From positions 6,660,309 through 6,724,308 of the forward strand of contig OU744446.1 of NCBI GenBank assembly GCA_916610825.1: a stretch of DNA of 64,000 nucleotides. Reading direction: 5' to 3'. Both the position numbers and the translations under genes were made by a program. The DNA is from Haliclystus octoradiatus (Eukaryota; Cnidaria; Staurozoa; Stauromedusae; Haliclystidae). The notes beneath the pieces are model-generated. The model was given only the letters and a program-made list of their open reading frames with translations. It searched no databases and was not told where the DNA came from. Of the stretch, positions 13,101 through 64,000 are shown piece after piece. Positions within the stretch are counted from its first letter, which is position 1. The number at the start of each line of letters is the position of its first letter.

Positions 13101-16100
13101 GTTTCATGACTAGTATAGTATTGATTTATACCTTACAAACTACTTGTCTTATAGTTTTCTTAAAACAACCCGTTTCAGTTTAATTTCACTTTGTTATTTT
13201 CAGGAACTGCTCTGTTTTTCGGTAACCATGTCTTCACATTCGATGGTACTTATGCGCATGTGCCGGATCGTCATCAATGTACTTATTTATTAGCACGCGA
13301 CTTCCGTAATGGTCTCTTCACAATTCTTTACAGCAGTGGAAGAGTAACAGTAGAATTCAAAGACAGTAGAACAATTTTAACACGGAATAAGCGGGTACAG
13401 TGAATTTGATATCATCAATAAATAAGCAATAATTAATCGTAATATTTGCGTTGGTTGTATTTTTTATGATGCTGATTTATTCACATATCAGGCCAAGATC
13501 CAATCTATAGCAGTATTGATTAATTTGGGATAGTTGTATGTACAATGCACTTATTGCACATGCCCATTCGTTTATGAACTGTTTTAATGACTGAAGTTCG
13601 ATTTCATAAAGATCGTTTGAACTGCTCTTGTTTTCTGTGTTTCAGTACCAGCTAGGTTCTGACAGCAGGTTTGGCCTGTGGAATCCAAGAGCGTTTCAGC
13701 ATTTATTAATATGATTTCTTTTAGATCATATTTTTGCCTTTAAATCACGACTTGTGTCTTATGAATTTGCTCTTGCCTTCTGAACGTAGGAATGCAGGAT
13801 TACCACTTTTGTACCAACCCTTAATGTTTTTCAGGAGTCTTTAATATTGTGTTTATTAAGCCCTGGCCAAATTATTTTTCATTTCGCCAACATCGATATG
13901 ATAAATCCCTCGGATGTTTTCGTTTATCGCCAGCATCTCGGGGGTGGCCATCCTATCAACGTTTGAGAAATAGAATGTCAGTAGTCCGGGGATTTTCGAA
14001 ATTGGAATTAATGCAGCATTCGCTTGTCGTCCCTTACCTCCCTTTCAATCGGCACAACAATCAACTTGATTTCTTATTTCTGTGTAGGTCGAAGTACAAG
14101 TATTAGCATCAGTTGATGGTCGTCCAGTTGTTATGACAACCCGCAATGAATTACCTGTTCAACTCAGTAACACAAGTGTCATTTTATACCATGATGTTGT
14201 TAAGATATCAAATAACTACGGTGTTAATGTTGATTGTCAATTAGAAAGTTTGATTTGTAATGTCACTTTAGCTGGATTTTATCACAACAAAACACTCGGT
14301 ACGTAAATTATGTGCATAACAAATTCTGATTCTCTACGTATGGACATGATTGAACAGTGTACTAACTACTTATCAGCAGGGTCCGACAAAAGGTTTAACC
14401 TTCTGAAATCCTAGAGGCTTTTAAACATTTTCTTTTGAACTTTTTGTTGTTGATGTTTGACCAATAAATCATTAAAAAATCAATTTTCTTCTGAATTTGC
14501 TCAAATATTCTGCAATTTAGAATTCCAGGATTCCAAAATTCCTGCTGTTGCGGACCCTGCTTTCATAGAAATAGTTATTTTCCATACGCATCTTGATAAT
14601 GGAATTAAATAATTTGGCTGCTTTACATAAATCTCAATTTTGCCAATAATTTTGCCAATTTTTACAATAAATCTCAATTTTAAATCTTAAGCCTGTTCCA
14701 ACTTTAGCTCGTAGCGGCTGACGGTCAGTTTTCCTCTTTTATTATAAATCATGTATATCATAAGTTATTTAATTGTAATCAATGGGATCAGTGGACACTG
14801 AATACGTCAATAATCAATCAAATCTAAATATGTAATGTTAGAGTTAATAAGCGAAAAAATCAGACATTCATATTTGCTACTTTTAGTTTCACGCCAAGGC
14901 GATCATCAGGCAATTTAACCTGATGATCGCCTTGGCGTGAAACTAATAGTAGCAAATATGAATGTCTGATTTTTTTGTTTATTAATTATTAAACAGCTCT
15001 GCATTTATGGCATCGAGCACTATTGAAACAGCAAAGACCTTGATATTACTAATACCTTGATATTACTAATGATAGAGTTAGTCAGTTATCTAAATTAAAT
15101 CTTTTTAGCATAAGTTTTTTTTAATTTATTTTATTTGCTTTTATCATTTATTTTGCGTTAAAGAAAAAATTCATCAATAAAAATAATAAATTAGACCGAA
15201 CAACATGAGGTAAACAAATGTATGTGAGAGTGCTTAATGTTTGTTAAAACAGAGCTTTTGCCTCATCTTTGTTTCAATCCTACATAAACAATTAGAAATG
15301 AAAATAAGCAACTACAAATCAAATCTAAGGATGCTTATTATGTTGTTAATTTAAAAGAATACATTTCTTCTATATTTTGTTTGTAAAACTTTTATCTTAA
15401 TAACCTATTTTAACTTTTTTAATTTAACGGCTTTACATAAGTTTCCCTGTATTTATTTTACATAAGCCACAAGTTTCCCTGTATTTGCCTGTCACCATTG
15501 TTGACAAAATAAAATACATACATGCATACATACATCTTGATAGGTATTCTTGGCACAAACAATGTTGAATATTCTGATGATTTACGAATGCCAAATGGAA
15601 AACTTGCAGCTGACATGATTGAATTTGTTAACTCATGGGAAGTTACAAAAAGACCAGAATGCACCATCCGTGGTCCATCAGATTATTTACCTGCGTGTAG
15701 AAGAGGATTCAGTCATCATTGTCGACGATTATTCAAGAATTATGACTCACCCTTCCAATCGTAAGTTGATTCTTTGCGCAAGGTTATTTTTTGTTTACCT
15801 ATCTTCTCTTGTGTAGTAAGTATTGCAATTTGAAATTGTGTACAAATTTAATAAAGGCGTTATCTTCTAAACGCAGTGAAAATTTTGATTTATTTTATCA
15901 AAATGACGCGTCCACAGCCCAGGGAGATGGTGAATGTAGAGGCTTCATGGAGCAGACAAGCGAAGTATACTTCCTGTGTCAATCTCTACATATTTCATAT
16001 TTCAAGTGCAAATTGAGCATTTCTTAAAAAAATATATTAATCTTCACTCACATAACATTTTTCTTCGTGTTGATAACAATATTGTTTATACCAATTACTT

Positions 16101-18065
16101 TGATCGGATAATCTTGTTTTCCTTTGCAGGGGATTCAATCGTGTTAATACATTACCATTCCAGACTGCATGTGAATTCGAAACATCACAATGCGATAGTG
16201 ATCCTAAAACCAGTCATTGTGACGCAGCAAGAGCATATATTAGTGTAGCACGGCAATACAACGTAGCATTAAAGATGTTACCTGAATGCGGTAAGTTTAG
16301 AGAAAATGTTAAATTTGAAACAATACATAATGATTTCAATGCAGTACTGATTACAGTACCATTACAGCAGATATTAACAACTAAATGTAAGTAATAGATA
16401 TTAACAACTAAATGTAAGTAATAGATATTAACAACTAAATGTAAGTAATAGATATTAACAATTAAATGTAAGTAATAGATATTAACAACTAAATGTAAGT
16501 AATAGATATTAACAACTAAATGTAAGTAATAGATATTAACAACTAAATGTAAGTAATAGATATTAACAACTAAATGTAAGTAATGTAGACGGTGTCGCCC
16601 TCCCAAGGCATCCGTACCACTCATAGACAACAAAACAACAACTAATAGACCTACCAATTAAAAAAATATATTAATCAAAAGTCGCTGTTCCAGTACTGCA
16701 TTCAAATTAGATTTTGTAAAGAATAGTTTAGATTCATCAAAATAATGTTTGTTGCTTTCGTCGTTTTAGCTCGTTGCACTGACATGCCAAGGCATTCTTC
16801 AGTTGGCCACAGAAGTATTCATGATATTACACACCAAACAAAATCAACAGACATAGTTTTAATAATCAGACAATCCAAAGATATGCGTAACATTGTATCT
16901 AATCTAAAAGACTTACTCCGTCGGTTAGATAAGCAAATGGAATACAACTCGGTTAATCGTCGGTATGCTGTCGTTGCATTTAACGGAGAAGCAATTAGAA
17001 ACGAACCTCATGTACAAACAGGAAATGGCCGTGTTTTCGGCGATATCAATGATGTATTAAAGGCTTTGGGTGCCTTAAGATTTGATGGCAACCCAAATAC
17101 AGTGAGCCTTGGTCTAAGTGGTATTAAACATGCTGCTGGACTTGCATTGAGACCATTGGCTACAAAAATATTTGCATTGTTTGATGATGATACATCGTAT
17201 ACTGGTGATATTCAATTATTAACTGAAGTTGGAAATGTGTTACGAGAAAATAGTGTTTCACTGAATGTATTCAATCAATACAAATTCAAGAAAAGTAAGT
17301 CATTATAAAATATACTGTACATATCATACTTTTTTTGATTTATTTATTTCTACACTGCAAAAGTCAATTCTTATATGTAGCAAAAATATTCCAACGTCTA
17401 GCCATCTCCCGAGCCATCTATTACCATTTGTGAGCAATAGCTGACTTTTTCGTGAGGTAGGCAACGTTCTGCCTACTTAGTCACATTTACGTAAGAGTAA
17501 GCCAACAAAAATGTTTGACTTTTCCAACATTGTTTGATATCAGGAAATACTGCATTGTTCTTAAACGAAATGTTTAAAGATCTTGCGAGTGAAATTCAAC
17601 AGAAGCCAACATCGGGAGAGTGGCCAAATGTTGGCGAAAATAATAAATCATAATTATACAAAAGTCAATAACAGCATTTAATTAAAATGGAAAGATATAA
17701 ATGAAAATGTTAAAATTTATAATTTGGTACTCTATTTTCTTTATTCAGGTGTAATTGCCAAAGATACAGACAATGTCCGCTATCATATGAAGATTCCTAA
17801 AGGTGAACAGTTCGAATATATCGAAATGCCCTCTTCTGATAATTACATGTCATTGGTTAAAGAGACACGTGGTGCTGTTTTAACAATCAAATCATTGATG
17901 TCTCAGAATGAGAAATGGAGAAAAGTTGTTCCTATGACTGTTGGCCGTATATTTGATAAACAAATCAAACGTCATTATGGACAATGTCAAGTATGTCAAT
18001 GTGTTGTTAATTTTGAAGGCAAAGGTATTACACGATGCCATGGCAACGCCAAGGCTGAATGCTAA
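647..18065 (+). CDS. Large lipid transfer protein (apolipophorin/apoB-like), 3' part of gene, 13 exons
   Basis: Exons: 647-1166, 2054-2707, 3249-3429, 3910-6391, 6942-7905, 8698-10005, 12134-12521, 13204-13394, 14088-14298, 15544-15760, 16130-16290, 16770-17294, 17749-18065. Every junction is GT-AG and the reading phase is preserved across all twelve introns, giving about 2,705 residues and a stop. Order of parts: beta-rich segments with many N-glycosylation sequons, long amphipathic helical segments, vWD, C8-like cysteines, vWA-like domain, cysteine tail. LLTPs are secreted carriers that scaffold lipoprotein particles; the vWD near the C-terminus fits apolipophorin/vitellogenin-type members rather than vertebrate apoB. 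The N-terminal lipid-transfer module is not in the window. Family assignment rests mainly on the vWD/C8 end and overall architecture. Confidence 0.85.
1592..1867. mobile_element. MITE with CCCGGGGG(n)TAACT ends, 9-bp target duplication
   Basis: The left end CCCGGGG...TAACTCC and right end GAAGTTACCCCCGGG are inverted repeats. The element is flanked on both sides by GGCTATGAT (1583-1591 and 1868-1876). The core has GGCTATACGAGGACG and AGTGGCACC. It lies in LLTP intron 647/2054. The open frames here (plus 1651, minus 1698) are within the element. Confidence 0.75.
2054..2707 (+). CDS. LLTP exon, beta-strand lipid-binding segment
   Basis: 218 codons, phase 0 at both ends, acceptor TTTTCACAG and donor ATG/GTAAGT. 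The sequence has many short alternating strands (for example ITSNVIIPNHTFDMSLNV), which resembles the amphipathic beta regions of apoB and apolipophorin. No catalytic motif is visible. Confidence 0.8.
3249..3429 (+). CDS. LLTP exon, short beta segment
   Basis: 181 nt with acceptor TTGCTTCAG and donor CTACAG/GTAAGT. It begins in phase 0 and ends with one base, which completes a Val codon with TT at 3910. The longer frames open here in other registers run through the splice sites and are shadows. Confidence 0.75.
3910..6391 (+). CDS. LLTP giant exon, mostly helical
   Basis: A 2,482-nt exon coding about 827 residues without interruption, acceptor TTTTATGTAG, donor CCAAAA/GTAAGT. The first ~130 residues continue the beta-rich character. 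After that the chain turns strongly helical, with repeated Lys/Glu/Leu/Ile heptad-like spacing and several sequons (NMT, NAT, NIT, NTT). It resembles the helical lipid-binding belts of apoB-type proteins. Upstream codons open to 3828 lie before the acceptor and are not coding. Confidence 0.85.
6942..7953 (+). CDS. LLTP exon, helical segment (exon ends 7905)
   Basis: Acceptor TTTGCAG at 6941 and donor GCTGG/GTGAGT at 7905; the last 48 bases of this interval are open but intronic. It receives two bases from the previous exon (Lys codon) and ends in phase 0. About 321 residues, helical, with regularly spaced hydrophobics and sequons such as NYT and NVT. Confidence 0.8.
8350..8640. mobile_element. 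Second copy of the 280-bp GC-ended MITE
   Basis: Shares GACGGCTATACGGGGA, TTTTTGGGTATGAGA and AAAGTGGCACC with the element at 1592, in the same orientation, with a 17-base C run near its right end. It has an internal insertion relative to the first copy. It sits just upstream of the LLTP exon at 8698. Confidence 0.7.
8698..10005 (+). CDS. LLTP exon, helical segment
   Basis: 436 codons, phase 0 at both ends, acceptor TTATTTTCAG and donor ATCAAG/GTAATT. The protein is Lys/Glu/Gln-rich and helical, with coiled-coil-like stretches in the middle (about 9100-9750). The ATG at 8641 precedes the acceptor and belongs to the intron. Confidence 0.82.
10014..11634. mobile_element. 1.6-kb near-perfect foldback: 878-bp TIR element plus inverted partial copy
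   Basis: The left unit 10014-10891 is bounded by a perfect 33-bp inverted repeat (starts GGCTAGGGTTATATGGACGC). From 10892 to 11634 the sequence of about 10014-10757 is repeated inverted, with only a handful of substitutions. The result is a ~740-bp stem with a ~134-bp loop. Each arm also contains a perfect 15-bp hairpin, GCTCCGCACGTCAAG and its complement (about 10144 and 11473). No transposase is visible, so it is non-autonomous. The matching open frames at 10609 (+) and 10851 (-) are the two arms, not genes. Confidence 0.85.
12134..12521 (+). CDS. LLTP exon before the vWD module
   Basis: Starts DVQNSVEIASPIVYDYA after acceptor TTTCTGCAG and ends in ...KPLT plus one base at donor ACTC/GTAAGT. 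The Pro-rich GRLPPLPKL segment is a plausible linker to the vWD module. The 2.1-kb intron before it carries the 1.6-kb foldback element. Confidence 0.8.
13204..13394 (+). CDS. LLTP exon, vWD domain part 1
   Basis: Encodes the vWD signature GNHVFTFDGTYAHVPDRHQC, followed by TYLLARDF. The FDG-Y and central Cys spacing is typical of vWF type D domains in apolipophorins and vitellogenins. Phase fits both neighbours: CGA codon split with the previous exon, ends in phase 0. Confidence 0.88.
13640..14060. other. Intronic repeat-like segment in vWD intron
   Basis: The stretch 13640-13830 vaguely resembles the hAT-like MITE. The stretch 13856-14060 is richer in GC than its surroundings and carries an 85-codon open frame with no recognisable protein. 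I see no exon here. Confidence 0.3.
14088..14298 (+). CDS. LLTP exon, vWD domain part 2
   Basis: Starts VEVQVLASVDGRPVV after acceptor TGTGTAG and ends in phase 1 at CTCG/GTACGT. Short strands and a Cys pair (DCQLESLICNVTL) fit the middle of a vWD domain. The longer open frame beginning at 13849 reads through intron and is not coding upstream of 14088. Confidence 0.85.
14377..14559. mobile_element. hAT-like MITE with CAGGGTCCG ends
   Basis: The ends CAGGGTCCGACAA and TTGCGGACCCTG are inverted repeats. CAGGGT-type termini are common in hAT elements, but I see no exact 8-bp target duplication. A left-end fragment (CAGGGTCCGATAAAG) lies at about 22038. Confidence 0.5.
14707..14742. repeat. Fragment of the TTAA-type MITE
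   Basis: GCTCGTAGCGGCTGACGGTC followed by AGTTTTCCTCTTTTA resembles the right end of the complete element at 41319-41525. Confidence 0.35.
14874..14913 (-). ncRNA. Hammerhead ribozyme core, minus strand (Penelope-type)
   Basis: Read on the minus strand: stem I TTGC, CTGATGA, a CG-rich stem II (TCGCCTTGGCGT), GAAAC, a very short stem III loop, GTA cleavage triplet, then GCAA closing stem I with 4 bp. This is the minimal short-stem-III hammerhead known from Penelope-like elements. It is one half of an inverted pair. Confidence 0.65.
14916..14960 (+). ncRNA. Hammerhead core, plus strand, paired head-to-head with the previous one
   Basis: CTGATGA (14920), TCGCCTTGGCGT, GAAAC (14939), GTA (14949) as in the partner. 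Stem I is poor here because the bases before CTGATGA (TTAAC) do not pair well with GCAA. The whole palindrome spans about 14847-14988, with arms of ~65 bases. Confidence 0.5.
15201..15280. repeat. Dispersed repeat fragment shared with 55.8 kb
   Basis: ACATGAGGTAAACA, ATGTATGTGAGAGTGCT and TTTGCCTCATCTTTGTTTCAAT recur at 55790-55880, where the last piece is inverted. Both lie near hammerhead cores, which suggests Penelope-terminal sequence. Confidence 0.5.
15544..15760 (+). CDS. LLTP exon, vWD end and start of C8-like module
   Basis: Begins GILGTNNVEYSDDLRMPNG, the conserved end of vWD domains (GLxGxxN-D). It continues into WEVTKRPEC and CRRGFSHHCRRLF, which starts a cysteine module like C8. 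Acceptor TTGATAG, donor AATC/GTAAGT, two bases carried to the next exon. Confidence 0.88.
16130..16290 (+). CDS. LLTP exon, C8-like cysteine module
   Basis: Continues the module with CEFETSQCDSD, HCDAARAYISVARQYNV and ends at LPEC. The C-x-A-x-x-x-Y pattern resembles the C8 domain that follows vWD in many extracellular proteins. Acceptor CCTTTGCAG, donor TGCG/GTAAGT. Confidence 0.85.
16369..16584. repeat. 27-bp minisatellite, 8 units
   Basis: Eight near-identical 27-bp units containing AGATATTAACAACTAAATG and then TAAGTAAT. Only about one substitution is seen among the units. It runs straight into a SINE 3' end at 16585 and lies in the LLTP intron before the vWA exon. The minus-strand open frame through it is an artefact of the 9-codon period. 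Confidence 0.9.
16585..16631 (-). mobile_element. SINE 3'-end fragment (same family as 22127-22495)
   Basis: On the minus strand it reads GAGTGGTACGG, ATGCC, GGGCGACACCGTCTAC, matching the last ~47 bases of the full SINE. The 27-bp minisatellite follows directly as its tail. Confidence 0.65.
16770..17294 (+). CDS. LLTP exon, vWA-like domain
   Basis: After ARCTDMPRH the chain reads DIVLIIRQSKDM, in the place of a vWA first strand and metal-site loop. Then come RRYAVVAFNG, TVSLGLSGIKHAAG and ATKIFALFDDD, matching later strands and helices of a vWA fold. The usual DxSxS metal motif is altered (R-Q-S-K), so metal binding is doubtful. The domain assignment is my reading of strand/helix order, not a profile hit. 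Acceptor CGTTTTAG, donor GAAAA/GTAAGT. Confidence 0.75.
17749..18065 (+). CDS. LLTP last coding exon, cysteine-rich tail
   Basis: 104 residues then TAA. It contains the end of the vWA-like region (EQFEYIEMPSSDNY, TRGAVLTIKSLM) and a terminal C-x-x-C-x-C cluster (GQCQVCQCVVNFEG ... RCHGNAKAEC). The Cys cluster suggests a disulfide-knotted C-terminus of a secreted protein. Acceptor TTATTCAG. Confidence 0.85.
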
Positions 18066-18145
18066 AGATCGTATAATAGTAAGTTGTAAACAGATTTTTC
18101 TGAATATCACCATTCAGCACTGTTAAATTGTTGAAACGTTTAAAT

Positions 18146-18151
18146 ATTAAA
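18146..18151 (+). terminator. Candidate LLTP poly(A) signal ATTAAA
   Basis: ATTAAA lies about 80 bases after the stop codon. An AATAAA also lies at 18300-18305, so either could be used. Only position and motif support this. Confidence 0.35.
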
Positions 18152-19303
18152 GGGTGCCTTCTTCAAAATCCGGAAAACATTTTTAGAGTATGCTTTCTCA
18201 TGAAATTTTTTGACGTATACTTTTTACCTTTGCTGCAATTTTTCATGTTGCAAAAGTATTACCCATGAGTGTTTTTTGGTTGAATCTGTCATTCATAAAA
18301 ATAAATTTGGGGCATCTTTTTCATTAAGTGAAAAAATCCCAACAATTCAAATATCCTTTCTACTTTTTAATCCTGAAACTAAGATCCGAAAATACGGATT
18401 GACTCCCAAATTTTATCCTACGTATGTTTGTCTCTTGATATAGATTGATTGATACAGTTTAACCATATAAACTAAAATGGTTTAACTAACTGTCTGGTTC
18501 ATTTGTATAATGGCATGGATTATAATGCCGCAACAAAACGATTACTTTCCGCAGTAAATATCTTTATTCAGCAGCCAATTGATCATTTCAGCAGCAAAAT
18601 GATTTTATTATTCTTAAATAGGCATATAATAATAGGCATAGGCTCGGTCTTTGAATATGGTGCGTTATGCATTGATTCAGTACACTGCTTGCGGCTTGAG
18701 AAATGGCATACATTTTTCAACTTTGACCCCCCCCCAGAACGCGATGGTCAATTTTATGTCTTCAAAGAATCCTGGCTTTGAATAATCGTTTTAATACAAT
18801 GAAATTTGAATAAATCATATCAAATATGTTACTTTTAAAAGCAATTAGTTTTAACGATTTTATTTTCTTGTTTTACATTATTCAGGGTCTCTAATCATTT
18901 GTTGGCATAGATGACATTTTATTTTATCTTGGACATATTGATTCAAACATTTCAATGTTATAATAATTACAAATATATATATATATATATAAGATATGTT
19001 TTAAAATCATATCACTTTTTTAATCAAAGTTTTCCATGAAAAAAATAAATATTATTGTAGCACTATAAAAATCGAATTGATTTATTTTAAAAAGCAAATA
19101 TATGCTTTTATATTTTAATTTTTTTTCAACTGTCAAATAATATTATGATTATATAACGTAACTAAATCATGTGTTTATTGATGTGAGGTCTATCAGTGTT
19201 CAGAGTTTTTGGAAAGAAGAAACCTCAACAATAATAATTTTAGGGTATAAATAGAAGTTTTTTTCGATTCGGAATTGCTATTCTATCAACATCGAAAATA
19301 AGT

Positions 19304-19509
19304 TACCATTGAAACCTGTTTATAACGGCCAGTTATAAAACTAGATAATCTAGTGGCCACTAAAAGGAGGTAATCTAAGAACAGATCCAACCAGGCTCAA
19401 CTCAATTTTACATGCCCTTAAAAAATAGTATAACAATATGAAATGACCATGGTTGATTTATAGGGTGAAAATTACCAACGAAATATAATCACAGAGGTTC
19501 CATTGTACC
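19304..19509. mobile_element. Diverged pogo/Tigger-like MITE
   Basis: The left end ATTGAAACCTGTTTATAACG and right end AGAGGTTCCATTGTA match the terminal motifs of the intact copies (CAGTGAAACCTGTATATAAC). The interior has drifted. Confidence 0.4.
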
Positions 19510-20070
19510 AAAACAAGTGAATTTATTCAAAAATATTAATTGCAAGATTACATGTATATTTTATTCATCATATAATCTACGTAGGATTAATATTAAGCCA
19601 CCTACTACAAAGTGTTATAGTAATCTTATTAATTGAATCTTTTGATTCTAGTTTCTTCAAAGTACGATTTGATGACCTAGAAGGAAATCACAATAATATT
19701 TTATTTTCAATTTATAGCGTGACTTTGTTACAGTTACTTACAAATCAAATGCTTTTTCTCTATTTTTATATACTTTATTAAATCAAATAAATACAATTCA
19801 CGTTTATTTGTCGAATTAAAGTTGATGAAATCATATATATCATATCATATACTACAAAATTTAATTTGTTTCATTTCGCACATTGGAAAGCGAATCAAAA
19901 TTATTTTGATGAGTGATTAAGTTGTCTGGTTCAAGTACATGAGCTGTTAGTTATGCGCAAGATACTGTGAAAGAATTTGGCTTTGCAATATGCAGATATT
20001 GCAACGCCAAATGTTCAAAAGTCAGCTCAAATTCGCAAAGATTATTAATTACCGGTACAAAAAGTTTATA

Positions 20071-20188
20071 CTACATCAAAAATCGTTTTAAATTCTTACT
20101 TGGCGATTTATATTTCCTGGGGTGGCCTGAAAAATCCGACTTATTCTGTGAAGCTTTGTGTTTAGCAAATATCGTAGCGAGAGAGCAT
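20071..20188 (-). CDS. TTC37: Tentative last coding exon of TTC37
   Basis: After a TTTCTAG acceptor the frame needed by the previous exon (one base, then codons) stays open for 39 codons to a TAG. It reads CSLATIFAKHKASQNKSDF, SGHPRKYKSPSKNLK. Similarity to the human C-terminus (GYPKSIASTARWYLL) is weak and the acceptor lacks a good pyrimidine tract. An alternative short frame, CSEDVAAFPLCRAIESR then TGA (about 20268-20321), also resembles the human end but its acceptor and phase are unclear. Confidence 0.25.
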
Positions 20189-20582
20189 CTAGAAACTTTT
20201 TACTTTATTTCCAAAGTTGAATTTAGAATCAAGTGGTGCATGATACCAGACAACACCAACACTTTATCAACGGCTTTCTATCGCTCGACAGAGGGGAAAT
20301 GCTGCTACATCCTCAGAACAATTGTTGGTGGTTATTAGCTAGTTTCATATTCATATTGTTTGTATAACATTTTATATGGTCAAGTTATTTTTGAAATATA
20401 TTTGAATATTCCAAGAGAAAAAGTTTGTATACTGTATATACTTGCGTAAATCAGAGCGAAGAATAAGCATATATCACTCAGTATTTCAAATATTTCAATG
20501 TTATAACTGACTAATAGTCCACATTGCAGTATTTTCTAGCTTGCACACTATTCGGTATTAGCAAATCGTCTATACATCTTAC

Positions 20583-63502
<42,920 letters not shown>

Positions 63503-63607
63503 CTGAAAACAATGATATTTTATCCCAATGTGTCCAAGTCTATAAATTATGCCAGAGTCTGTGTGTGCAGTCTAGTTACCCCATTTCTCGGGCATGATAA
63601 CTTAGTT

Positions 63608-63705
63608 GTTGTATAGTTCATGAAAATTGGAGGCTGTTTAATGTTCATGAATTGTTCATGAACTGTTGATGAAGTTCTGAACTGATTTTCGCTGGGGGAG
63701 CTTTA
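63608..63705. repeat. GTTCATGAAC-family repeat, right end
   Basis: ATGTTCATGAATTGTTCATG leads to GAACTGATTTTCGCTGGGGG, the inverted counterpart of the left end at 57403. Confidence 0.5.
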
Positions 63706-64000
63706 TAAGTTTGCAATATAACGTATTCATGTTGAAATTTAAGTTGGAATTAGCTGCCTTTTCATCATCATGTGAGTGAAATTCAAAACAAAGTTGACTG
63801 TTATATGTATCATCTAAGCCTTTACTTAAGTAGGAGCATACGATTTGTATAGGCAAGTCAATGTGAATGTTTTTTATGTGGAGTTTGAAATGTTGATTAC
63901 AGTAGTGCCTGGATTGCCTTTACTGATCAATGGGTTAATACTGTAGTTCACCAGACGCAGTCATGTGATATACACACATCTGGAAGTAAGTGTACATCAT

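Larger units (their letters stand above)
18066..20582. other. Gap between convergent LLTP (+) and TTC37 (-) genes
   Basis: Contains the LLTP 3' UTR, a (TA)n run near 18970-18990, a diverged pogo-like MITE (19304-19509) and a possible TTC37 terminal exon (20071-20188). Plus-strand open frames (18210, 18503, 19967) show no domain and no splice context. No other gene is seen. Confidence 0.5.

Noticed and set aside
13849-14106. 85-codon frame overlapping the vWD exon start
   Set aside because: It is in a different register from the vWD exon and has no recognisable domain. The acceptor at 14087 explains the coding part.
16369-16584. Regular 27-bp repeats resembling a CRISPR array
   Set aside because: The units are head-to-tail with no spacers, in a eukaryotic intron.
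16214-16657. 147-codon minus-strand frame with YYLHLVVNI repeats
   Set aside because: It is the 27-bp minisatellite read in one frame, lying over an LLTP exon and intron on the other strand.
19967-20338. 123-codon plus-strand frame between the two genes
   Set aside because: No domain, no splice or promoter context, and it overlaps the region where TTC37 should end on the other strand.

Overview
The window is intron-rich, AT-rich nuclear DNA from an invertebrate animal. The evidence is spliced genes with GT-AG introns, Metazoa-only families (DMRT, vWD-bearing lipid carrier), tRNA-derived SINEs, a LINE, a Penelope-like retroelement and many MITEs. I cannot place the phylum from sequence alone. 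There is no sign of bacterial gene structure.

Layout. (1) About 0.6-18.1 kb, plus strand: the 3' part of a very large apolipoprotein/apolipophorin-like large lipid transfer protein (LLTP). Thirteen phase-compatible exons encode about 2,705 residues: beta-rich segments, long helical lipid-binding segments (one 2.5-kb exon), then vWD, a C8-like cysteine module, a vWA-like domain and a short cysteine-rich tail. The N-terminal lipovitellin module lies left of the window. (2) About 18.1-20.6 kb: the gap between two convergent genes. (3) About 20.6-63.5 kb, minus strand: SKI3/TTC37 (SKIC3), the TPR scaffold of the Ski RNA-surveillance complex. I resolved 33 exons that join in phase (about 1,073 residues). 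The 5' end lies right of the window and the last coding exon is uncertain. (4) Inside one 12.5-kb TTC37 intron (26,569-39,103), on the opposite strand, sits a whole DMRT gene (DM plus DMA domains, 348 residues, two coding exons).

The other TTC37 and LLTP introns hold most of the repeats. They include two giant near-perfect foldbacks (1.6 and 2.35 kb), a 5'-truncated Penelope-like element between two long (ATT)n arrays, a LINE fragment, several MITE families with clear target duplications, a SINE with a 13-bp target duplication, and a SINE end that runs into a 27-bp minisatellite.

Most interesting: hammerhead ribozyme cores at four loci, apparently Penelope-derived and twice arranged head-to-head; a local triplication of the DMRT splice-acceptor/start-codon segment; the antisense nesting of DMRT in TTC37; and a vWA-like domain after vWD in the lipid carrier.
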